A DNA stretch of 64,000 bases from Streptomyces cacaoi (GTDB taxonomy: Bacteria > Actinomycetota > Actinomycetes > Streptomycetales > Streptomycetaceae): contig NZ_BJMM01000007.1 in NCBI RefSeq assembly GCF_006539165.1, forward strand, positions 310,001 through 374,000, written 5' to 3'. Below, piece after piece: positions 46,415-53,380 of the stretch. Below the pieces are notes generated by a model. The model was not told the DNA's origin and did no database searches. It worked only from the letters and a program-made list of their open reading frames with translations. A program made the position numbers and the translations under genes. Positions within the stretch are counted from its first letter, which is position 1, and each line of letters begins with the position of its first letter.

Positions 46415-47329
46415 TCAGAGCAGGCCGTTGGCTTCGAGGAACTTCCGGGCGACCTCTGCGGGGGTGAGCCGCACGGTGTCGACCGCCCGGTTGAGCTGCT
46501 GCACGGCCTTCTCGGTCAGCAGCGCGTCGATCCGGTCCAACGTCGCGGCGAACTTCGGGCCCTGTTCCTCCAGGACGTCCTTGTGCACGACGGGTGCGAC
46601 GTTCTGGAAGCCGTAGAAGCCCTTGTCGTCCTTCAGCAGCGTGTAGTCGCCGCGGGCGAGCTGGGGGTCGGTGGTGAAGACGTCGGCGGCCTCCACGTCG
46701 CCGTGGTCGAGCGCCTTGTACTGGAGGCCGATGTTGAGCGAGCGGACCTTGGTGTCGGTCAGCCCGTACTTCTTCACCAGCTCGGTGTAGCCGAGGGCCC
46801 CGGAGATGTTGTCGGGGTACTCGGCGAAGCGGACGTGCCCGGCCTTCTTCAGGTCGCCGACGGTCTTCAGCCCGTGCTTCTTCGCGAACGCGGGCTTCAC
46901 GGCGACGGCGTTCTTGTTCTGGAACGGGGTGGGCTCCAGCATCGTCAGGCCGCGCTTCTCCTGGAACGCCTTGGCCCGCTCGTAGGTGTCGCGGGCCGAG
47001 TGCGGGATGTGCGCGTCCTTGGCCAGCACCTGGAGGATCACCCCGGTGTACTCGGGGTAGAGGTCGATCTGGCCCGAGGTGAGGGCTCCGTCGATGATCT
47101 CCGTGCTGCCGATGTTGTTCTTCAGCTCGACGTCGTAGCCGGCCTCGGTGAGGGCCTGCTGGTACATCTCGCCGATGATCCACTGCTCGGTGAACTGCTT
47201 GGCGCCGATGACGACGGTGGGCCTGCCGCCGGTCGCCGAGGCCGCGCCGCCGCAGCCCGTCAGGGCCGCGAGGCAGACCAGGGCCAGGGCGCCCGCCCAG
47301 GCGCGCCGCCGCGCGCGGGGCGCGCTCAC
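46415..47329 (-). CDS. Osmoprotectant-type ABC binding lipoprotein
   Basis: This 304-residue lipoprotein has lipobox LAALTGC at Cys26. The mature part is the OpuBC/ProX-like type: VIGAKQFTEQWIIGEMYQQ, NIGSTEIIDGALTSGQIDLYPEYTG, NIGLQYKALDHGDVEAADVFTTD. Such proteins bind glycine betaine, choline, carnitine or, in some cases, ergothioneine. The GTG at 47329 overlaps the hydrolase stop (GTGA), so its translation depends on the hydrolase gene. Confidence 0.92.
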   Translation of the reverse strand: MSAPRARRRAWAGALALVCLAALTGCGGAASATGGRPTVVIGAKQFTEQWIIGEMYQQALTEAGYDVELKNNIGSTEIIDGALTSGQIDLYPEYTGVILQVLAKDAHIPHSARDTYERAKAFQEKRGLTMLEPTPFQNKNAVAVKPAFAKKHGLKTVGDLKKAGHVRFAEYPDNISGALGYTELVKKYGLTDTKVRSLNIGLQYKALDHGDVEAADVFTTDPQLARGDYTLLKDDKGFYGFQNVAPVVHKDVLEEQGPKFAATLDRIDALLTEKAVQQLNRAVDTVRLTPAEVARKFLEANGLL

Positions 47330-49401
47330 ACCTGGTCCCGGGCGACGGAGAAGGACCAGGTGCGGGCGAAGACCTGCCGTTCGGCGGCGCCGCGCCCCTC
47401 GTAGGCACGCAGGGTGTTGACGACGAGGAAGTCGTCGCCGTCGGCCGTCATCCGGGAGCGGGTGTGCACGCGCGTGGCCCAGCCGTCGTTGCCGTCCGCC
47501 GCGGTGCCGTCCCGGCCGATGGTCTCCTCGCGTTCGCACTCGACGACGGCGGAGTGCGGATCGCCCTCGGTGAGCCGGAAGCGGTTGAGGTCGCGGCCGG
47601 TGCGGGTGAGGCCGTCGGCGTGGTCGGTCACGGTGCCGTCGGCGGGCGTCGAGACGAGCGTCTGCTCGCCGGTCTCGTGGTCGAGGGTGACGGTGCGCGC
47701 GCCGGGGATGCCGACCGACTCGATGCTGTGCGGCGGTCCCTCGCGGGGTGGTGCGAAGGGCGGCAGCGCGGCGTCCCGCGCCGGGTCGGGATCGCGTACG
47801 GGCAGGACCAACTCGCCGTGCGCGGCGTCCAGTTCGACGGTGGCGGCCTCGGGCGAGGGCCACATCCACGGCCACAGCGAGGCGGAGACGGACGCCCGGA
47901 TCCGGTTGCCGGCGCCGAAGGCGTGCCCGACGGCGAACAGCGGCACCCGCACGTCGTAGGCGCGGCCGGGCTCCAGCGGCGCGGGTTCGGCGTGCCCGTC
48001 GCGGTGGGTGAGGTTGAGCAGCCCGGTCGTCACCAGCTTCGAGGCGCCGTCGGGGAAGACCTCGCACAGCCGCACGGCGAGCTGCGCCTGCGGGCGGTCG
48101 GCGGTCACCCGCAGCGCGACGGAGGGGACGCCGAGGATCTCGACGGGTTCGGTCAGCACGGGCCCGGTGAAGGTGCGCGAGCGCCCGTCGTCGGCGGCCT
48201 GGTCGCCGTACTGGCCGGGTATGTCGCCGAACTTGAGGAAGTCGCCGGTGGCGGCGCCGAGGGCGAGCGTGGAGCGCAGCAGCACCGGTCCGGCGTCCGC
48301 CCAGGACGCGAGCGGGGTGCGGCGGTCCTCGACACCCGGCGCCGGCCAGGAGGGCTCGGCGATCCAGCGGCCGGGGCGGACCTCGCGGTCGCTGCCGGGC
48401 TGCGCCGGCTCGGGCATCCAGGCCCGCAGCCGCGGCTCGTCCATGATCCCGTTGTCGGCGCCGCGCATCCAGTGGTCGAACCAGCGCACGCACTCGCCCT
48501 GGAAGTCCAGGCCGGGCCCGGGCTCGGCCTGGTGCGGGTAGGTGTGCGCCCAGGGGCCGAGGAGCGCCTTGGTGGGCGCCTTGGCCTGGTCGAGGCTCTC
48601 CAGCAGCCGGAGGACGGCGCCCCGGTACGGGTCGAGCCAGCCGCCGACGGCGTACACGGGCACCTCGATCGCGGCGGGGTCCTCGCACACCGAGCCGTGC
48701 CGCCAGTAGGCGTCCCGGCGCTGGTGGGTGAGCCACGTCTCCGCGTAGGGGACGGTCGCCTCCAGCCGCTCCAGCCACTTCTCGCGCCAGGCGTCGCCGA
48801 GGACGGCGGGGTCGCCGGGGCGGGCGTTGTAGGCGAGCATCGTCGACGCCCAGGGCAGCATCTCGGAGGCGAGCAGACAGCCGCCGGCGTAGTGCACGTC
48901 GTCGGCGTACCGGTCGTCGGTGGAGCAGACGGTGACGATGCAGCGCAGCTGCGGGGGCCGCAGCGCGGCGATCTGGAGGCCGTTGAACCCGCCCCAGGAC
49001 TTGCCGATGATCGCGACCTGCCCGTCGGACCACTCCTGGCGCTCGATCCAGGCGAGGACCTCCAGCGCGTCGTCCAGCTCCTGCTGGTGGTACTCGTCGA
49101 GCATCACGCCGTCGGAGTCGCCGCTGCCGCGGCAGTCGACGCGCACCGCCGCGTAGCCGGCCTGCGCGAACCGGCCGTGCAGGGTGGCGTCGCGCGGCGC
49201 CGTGCCGTCGTTCTTGCGGTACGGGATGTACTCCAGGACGGCCGGGACGGGGCCGTCGGTGCCCTCCGGCAGCCAGATCCGCGCCGCGAGCCGGGTCCCG
49301 TCCCGCAGCGGGATCCACACGTGCCGCAGCACGCGCACTGCATGGTTATGAGCGGTGTGCGGTTGGTTGGGCTGACTGCTGGTGGGACGGGCGGTACTCA
49401 T
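47326..49401 (-). CDS. CocE/NonD-family alpha/beta hydrolase
   Basis: This 691-residue X-Pro dipeptidyl-peptidase/cocaine-esterase-type hydrolase opens with IPLRDGTRLAARIWLP. The nucleophile elbow is GKSWGG (Ser135), an aspartate lies in the later YAVGGWLDPY segment, and the C-terminal jelly-roll X-Pro domain is present. No signal peptide is seen, so it is probably cytoplasmic. It is the first gene of an operon with the binding protein, ATPase and two permeases, and its stop overlaps the binding-protein start. The link suggests it cleaves an imported ester or amide. TAGGGT lies 8 nt before the ATG, and three inverted repeats lie upstream. Confidence 0.9.
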   Translation of the reverse strand: MSTARPTSSQPNQPHTAHNHAVRVLRHVWIPLRDGTRLAARIWLPEGTDGPVPAVLEYIPYRKNDGTAPRDATLHGRFAQAGYAAVRVDCRGSGDSDGVMLDEYHQQELDDALEVLAWIERQEWSDGQVAIIGKSWGGFNGLQIAALRPPQLRCIVTVCSTDDRYADDVHYAGGCLLASEMLPWASTMLAYNARPGDPAVLGDAWREKWLERLEATVPYAETWLTHQRRDAYWRHGSVCEDPAAIEVPVYAVGGWLDPYRGAVLRLLESLDQAKAPTKALLGPWAHTYPHQAEPGPGLDFQGECVRWFDHWMRGADNGIMDEPRLRAWMPEPAQPGSDREVRPGRWIAEPSWPAPGVEDRRTPLASWADAGPVLLRSTLALGAATGDFLKFGDIPGQYGDQAADDGRSRTFTGPVLTEPVEILGVPSVALRVTADRPQAQLAVRLCEVFPDGASKLVTTGLLNLTHRDGHAEPAPLEPGRAYDVRVPLFAVGHAFGAGNRIRASVSASLWPWMWPSPEAATVELDAAHGELVLPVRDPDPARDAALPPFAPPREGPPHSIESVGIPGARTVTLDHETGEQTLVSTPADGTVTDHADGLTRTGRDLNRFRLTEGDPHSAVVECEREETIGRDGTAADGNDGWATRVHTRSRMTADGDDFLVVNTLRAYEGRGAAERQVFARTWSFSVARDQV

Positions 49402-49430
49402 GGGGTGGCACCCTAGACGAGCACCAGGGG

Positions 49431-49460
49431 CCGAATTGCCCGGTATGCGGCGCAATTCGG
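49431..49460. promoter_or_regulatory. Inverted repeat 1 upstream of the hydrolase-transporter operon
   Basis: CCGAATTGC (49431-49439) and GCAATTCGG (49452-49460) are perfect 9-bp arms with a 12-nt centre. The site covers the likely -35 area of the operon promoter whose -10, TAGGGT, is close to the ATG at 49401. Confidence 0.6.
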
Positions 49461-49462
49461 GG

Positions 49463-49482
49463 GTTGTTCATCGATGAACAAC
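49463..49482. promoter_or_regulatory. Inverted repeat 2: 20-bp perfect palindrome
   Basis: GTTGTTCATCGATGAACAAC is a perfect 20-bp palindrome, AT-rich for this genome, starting 2 bp after repeat 1. It is a strong candidate for a dimeric repressor or activator site. Confidence 0.65.
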
Positions 49483-49525
49483 AACACAGGAATGATGTCT
49501 TCCGGCCCGGGTAGACGCTCCCCAT

Positions 49526-49541
49526 CTGCATGATCATGCAG
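49526..49541. promoter_or_regulatory. Inverted repeat 3: 16-bp perfect palindrome
   Basis: CTGCATGATCATGCAG is a perfect 16-bp palindrome. It lies 36 bp beyond the end of the HAAS-like gene and 125 bp from the hydrolase start, so it could be an upstream operator or, less likely, a small terminator. Confidence 0.5.
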
Positions 49542-49577
49542 TTATCCGTATGCCCCGTGGCCGGCCGCGTGCGCGCC

Positions 49578-50921
49578 TCAGCCGCCCGCCGGCCGACGGG
49601 CCCGCCACACGAGATACAGCGCGCTGGCCACCGCCGCCGTCCGCAGCAGCACCGGGAAGACATCGCCCATCGCGTCCCGCATCGCCTCCCCGCCCTGCGC
49701 GATCGGCTCGCCCCACTGGCCGTCCATCCGGCCCCACAGCCACACCCCGGTACCGGCCAGCACCAGACCCGGCATCCCGGCCGCCGCCCACTTCGCCTCG
49801 ACCCGGCTGAGCTTCGGCGACCACCACGCCGCCAGCCAGCCCAGCGCCAGCGGCACGAACGACCCGGTGACCGCCCCGGCGACCAGCAGCGCGGCAGCCG
49901 CCAGCTCCACGAAACCGCCCGCCCGCGGCCCACCGGAACCGCGCGCGGCCCGCCCACCGCCCAGCACCCGGCCCAGCAGCGCACCGGCGCCGCGCCGTCG
50001 CGCGGACTCCTTGCCGGGCGCGGCCTCGACCGGCGTCTCCGGCGGTCCGGACGCCTCGCCCGCCCCGGGCGCCCGCGCCCCGGCGCCGCCCGGCCCGTCG
50101 GCCGACGGCGGCCGGAGCACCTCGGGCAGCTCGATCCCCCCGGTGAACCCCGGCACGGGCCCACCGCCCGCCCGCGCGTCCCCGAGCCGCGGCGTCTCCT
50201 CGCCGTACGGGCCCGGCTCGACCCGCCACCAGTCGGTGCCCGCGCTGCCGGACGCCTGCGGCCCCGGCTCCTCCGACTCGCCGGAGCCCAGCTCGTCCAG
50301 GCCCGCCAGATGCGGCGACGAGCTGTCCCACACGGGCGGCCGCTGCATCGGGACGGACGGCCGCGGCTTCTCCTCCTCGTCCCCCGCGTCGGCGGCCCCG
50401 CGGCCCGGAGCCTGACCGGAACCGGAACCGGACGCAGGAGACGGAGCGGAGGGGGCGGAGGGGCCCGTGGTACCGGTGGCGCCCGTCCCCGCGCCCGGTG
50501 CCGTGCCCTTCGCCGTCTCCTGGCCGGTGTCGCGGACGCGCCCGGTCAGCCCCGTCCACAGATCGCGGCCCATCCCGAGGATGCGCTCGCCGCTGCCGCT
50601 CGTCGGGATGCCGTCGGCGCCGGGACCGGCCGCCGGGGCCGGGCCGTCCGCGCGCTGCGAGGGCACCGCGTCGCCGGGCGACGGAGCCACCCCGCCGTTC
50701 GCCGCCGCGACCACGTCCTCGGGCCGGCCCATCCGGCCGAGGATCTTCTGCACCGCGCCCTTGCTCTGCGCACCGCCGTCGGCGGCGCGCTCCCGGTCGA
50801 TACGGTCCCGCAGCCCGCCGACGAGCTTCGCCCGCTCGGCCGCGGACATGCGCGCGCTGTGCGCCAGGTCGCCGACCCGGCTCAGATAGTCGAAGACGAG
50901 CTTGTCGCTCTCGATCCCCAC
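49578..50921 (-). CDS. HAAS-like membrane protein
   Basis: The 447-residue product opens with an N-terminal helical domain (LVFDYLSRVGDLAHSARMSAAERAKLVGGLRDRIDRER) resembling the HAAS domain found with PadR-type regulators. A 230-residue disordered Pro/Gly/Ser-rich linker and three C-terminal membrane segments follow (LAAAALLVAGAVTGSFVPLAL and two more). The function is unknown. The GTG at 50921 has GGGGA 4 nt upstream; an in-frame ATG at 50945 would add eight residues but lacks a ribosome site. Confidence 0.75.
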   Translation of the reverse strand: MGIESDKLVFDYLSRVGDLAHSARMSAAERAKLVGGLRDRIDRERAADGGAQSKGAVQKILGRMGRPEDVVAAANGGVAPSPGDAVPSQRADGPAPAAGPGADGIPTSGSGERILGMGRDLWTGLTGRVRDTGQETAKGTAPGAGTGATGTTGPSAPSAPSPASGSGSGQAPGRGAADAGDEEEKPRPSVPMQRPPVWDSSSPHLAGLDELGSGESEEPGPQASGSAGTDWWRVEPGPYGEETPRLGDARAGGGPVPGFTGGIELPEVLRPPSADGPGGAGARAPGAGEASGPPETPVEAAPGKESARRRGAGALLGRVLGGGRAARGSGGPRAGGFVELAAAALLVAGAVTGSFVPLALGWLAAWWSPKLSRVEAKWAAAGMPGLVLAGTGVWLWGRMDGQWGEPIAQGGEAMRDAMGDVFPVLLRTAAVASALYLVWRARRPAGG

Positions 50922-51097
50922 CAAGTCCCCAACGGCTGCTCGCATCTGACCGGACGTCCGCCGGCGCCCGAAGCCTTCCCGGACACCCCAGGACGCTACC
51001 GACCGACCGTACCGCGCCCCACCGCGCCCGTGGCCCGTGCGAACGGGAGGGAGAGCGGGGCCCGCCCCGCCGTTCAGGAGCGCCCGGCCCCGCCCGC

Positions 51098-51976
51098 TCA
51101 GGAGATCGAGGCTTCCGCCAGGAAGGCGTCCCGGCCCGGATGTGCCGTGTGCGGGGAGTGGAGCGCGTGCAGCGGCGCGAACACGGGCGGCTCCAGGGCG
51201 AGGACGCGCACCCGGCCGCCCGCGGCCTCCCCCGGCGGCGCGGTGACGAAGGCGACGCCGTCCGTGCCGATGACGGCGGTGACCGGCGGGGTGCCCTGGA
51301 GCGGATTGCGCGTCGTACGGGGCTCGAAGCCGGCGGCGCGGCAGTGCCCGACGAGCAGGTCGGTGTACTCGGAGCGGCCCGGATGCCCCCACACGATGAA
51401 GCGTTCGTCCGCCAGCTCCGGCAGGGAGACGGCCGTGCCGGAGGCGAGCCGGTGCCCGGCGGCCACGGCGAGGTGCAGCCGCTGACGGCCCAGCGTGGTG
51501 CGGCGCAGCCCCGGCCCGGGAGACAGCGCGCGGCACAGCCCGACGTCGAGGTCGCCGTCCCGCAGCCGGGCGGTGAGGTCCGCCGGATAGCACTGGCTGA
51601 CCCGGGTGTCCAGCTCCGGCCGCACCGCGCTCACCGGCCGCAGCAGCGCGGTGACCTCCTCCCCGGTCACGGCGGGGGTGTGCCCGATGCGCAGCGCCCC
51701 GGCCTCGCCCCGCCCGACGTCCCGCGCACGCCGCAGCGCGGCACGGGCCAGACCGCGCAGTGTGCGGGCGTCCTCCACCAGGGCCCGCCCGGCGGGGAGC
51801 AGGGCCACGCCGGTGGCGCCGCGCTCCAGCAGCGGCACGCCCACCTCCCGCTCCAGCACCCGGATCGAGGTGGAGAGAGCCTGCTGGCTGAGGTGCAGCC
51901 GGGCGGCGGCCCGGGTCAGACTGCCCTCCTCCGCCACGGCGATCAGGTGTTCCAGTTTGTGCAGGTCCAAGGCCAT
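51098..51976 (-). CDS. LysR-family transcriptional regulator
   Basis: This 292-residue protein has an N-terminal winged helix (LEHLIAVAEEGSLTRAAARLHLSQQALSTSIRVLEREVG) and a two-lobed substrate-binding domain. The downstream half looks complete. It lies 86 nt after the SDR gene on the same strand, so the SDR is a plausible partner but they are not divergent as is typical for LysR targets. Confidence 0.9.
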   Translation of the reverse strand: MALDLHKLEHLIAVAEEGSLTRAAARLHLSQQALSTSIRVLEREVGVPLLERGATGVALLPAGRALVEDARTLRGLARAALRRARDVGRGEAGALRIGHTPAVTGEEVTALLRPVSAVRPELDTRVSQCYPADLTARLRDGDLDVGLCRALSPGPGLRRTTLGRQRLHLAVAAGHRLASGTAVSLPELADERFIVWGHPGRSEYTDLLVGHCRAAGFEPRTTRNPLQGTPPVTAVIGTDGVAFVTAPPGEAAGGRVRVLALEPPVFAPLHALHSPHTAHPGRDAFLAEASIS

Positions 51977-52062
51977 GGATGTGTGTGTTCCCCGCTGTAC
52001 GCCGGTGACCCCGGGCGGCGCTCGCCACCCGGGGCCGGGCTCCTCCCGTGGTCCTCCCGCGC

Positions 52063-52830
52063 TCAGCGGGTGGTGTACCCCCCGTTGGGGAACAGCGTCT
52101 GGCCGGTGAACCACCAGCCGTCAGTGACCAGGAACTCGATCACCGGGACGATGTCCTCGATGTGGGTGAGCTGGTTGCCCTGCGCCTGCGACTTGTGGAA
52201 CTCCACCCGCTCCGGCGTCTCCTGCGGGTAGAAGAACGGGGTGTCCATCGGCCCCGGCGCCACCACGTTGACGGAGATGCCGCGGTCGGCGAACTCCTTG
52301 GCCGCGGCCCGGGTGAAGTGCTCCAGCGGCGCCTTCCCGCCGGCGTAGGTCGCGTAGCCGTCGGTGAACGCCGCGAGCAGCGAGGTACCGATGCTGACGA
52401 TCCGTCCGTTGTCGTTCAGCCGCCGCCCGGCCTCCTGGATGAAGAAGAAGCCCGCCTTGGCGTTGATGCCGAACATGCGGTCGTACTCGTCCTCGGTGGT
52501 CTCCAGGATCGGCTTGCGCAGCACCATCCCGGTCGTGTTCACCGCGACGTCCACACCGCCGAAGGTGTCCACCGCCGTGTCGAACAGCCGCCGCACGTCC
52601 GCGACCTTCGTGAGATCGCCCTGCACCGCGACCGCCTGCCCGCCGGCCTCCTCCACCGCCCGCACGGTCTCCTCGGCCTCGCTCTGCGAGCCGTGGTAGT
52701 GGACGACGACCTTCGCGCCGGACGCGGCGAAGGCCCGGCTGAGCAGACCGCCCAGGTTCTTCTCGCCACCACCGATGAGCGCCACCTTGTTCCGCATCGT
52801 CTTCCCCGGCTTCTCGCTCTTCTCGGGCAT
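52063..52830 (-). CDS. Short-chain dehydrogenase/reductase
   Basis: This 255-residue classical-type SDR has an altered glycine motif, LIGGGEKNLGG, in the Rossmann fold. Other features are the NTTG structural motif (normally NNAG), catalytic Ser in SIGTS, Tyr and Lys in YATYAGGKAPLEHF and PGPMDTPFFYP. The substrate is unknown. The ATG at 52830 has AAGGAG 8 nt upstream. It is probably cotranscribed with the lysR gene downstream. Confidence 0.9.
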   Translation of the reverse strand: MPEKSEKPGKTMRNKVALIGGGEKNLGGLLSRAFAASGAKVVVHYHGSQSEAEETVRAVEEAGGQAVAVQGDLTKVADVRRLFDTAVDTFGGVDVAVNTTGMVLRKPILETTEDEYDRMFGINAKAGFFFIQEAGRRLNDNGRIVSIGTSLLAAFTDGYATYAGGKAPLEHFTRAAAKEFADRGISVNVVAPGPMDTPFFYPQETPERVEFHKSQAQGNQLTHIEDIVPVIEFLVTDGWWFTGQTLFPNGGYTTR

Positions 52831-53367
52831 ACCGCGCTCTCCTTGCCGTTCTCGTTCCTCGCGACCGCCTCGCGACTTCCGCGCGCCCCGGCACAGCACC
52901 ACCGGCCGCCGAACGGCCCGGGGCACTCCCGGACACTGCTGCTTCAGCCCGCTTCGACACACTCCGGGGCTTTCATCCGCTTACGGGTCGCTTCCGGCCT
53001 TTGTCGCCGGTCCGCTGTCGAGTCTGGGCGGCACATCCGCCCAGGGCCAACACAGATGTCGCGTGGCGCCACAAACACCGTCGATACCCGCAGGCAGCGG
53101 GCCCGCCCGAGCCCGCACCCGGACCCGGAACCCACCCCGACGCACTGCACCCACGCCCCCGACCGGGCGCGCAACCCGACTCCCGCACCCGGCCGACCCC
53201 GCCATGAGCCCTCCCGGCCCCCGGACCGCCCACGTCACCGGACCGGCCACCAGCCCCCCGGGACCCTCCTGGGACCACCCCGGCGGAACCGCACGGCGCC
53301 GCAGCCCGTGGCGGCCGGTCCCGTCCCCGGGCCCCGCAGCCCGGCCCCCGGCGACGGGACCGGCCGC
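52831..53367. other. Long gap between divergent genes with one hairpin
   Basis: No supported gene was found. An 8-bp perfect stem, CTGGGCGG-CACAT-CCGCCCAG, lies at 53024-53044. The right half (53090-53360) is Pro-codon-like C-rich sequence. The -10 TACGGT of the next gene is at 53368-53373. Confidence 0.5.
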
Positions 53368-53373
53368 TACGGT
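53368..53373 (+). promoter_or_regulatory. -10 hexamer TACGGT of a likely leaderless promoter
   Basis: TACGGT is followed by 7 nt and the GTG at 53381. The intervening GGGGAGC is too close to the GTG to be an efficient ribosome site. Confidence 0.45.
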
Positions 53374-53380
53374 GGGGAGC

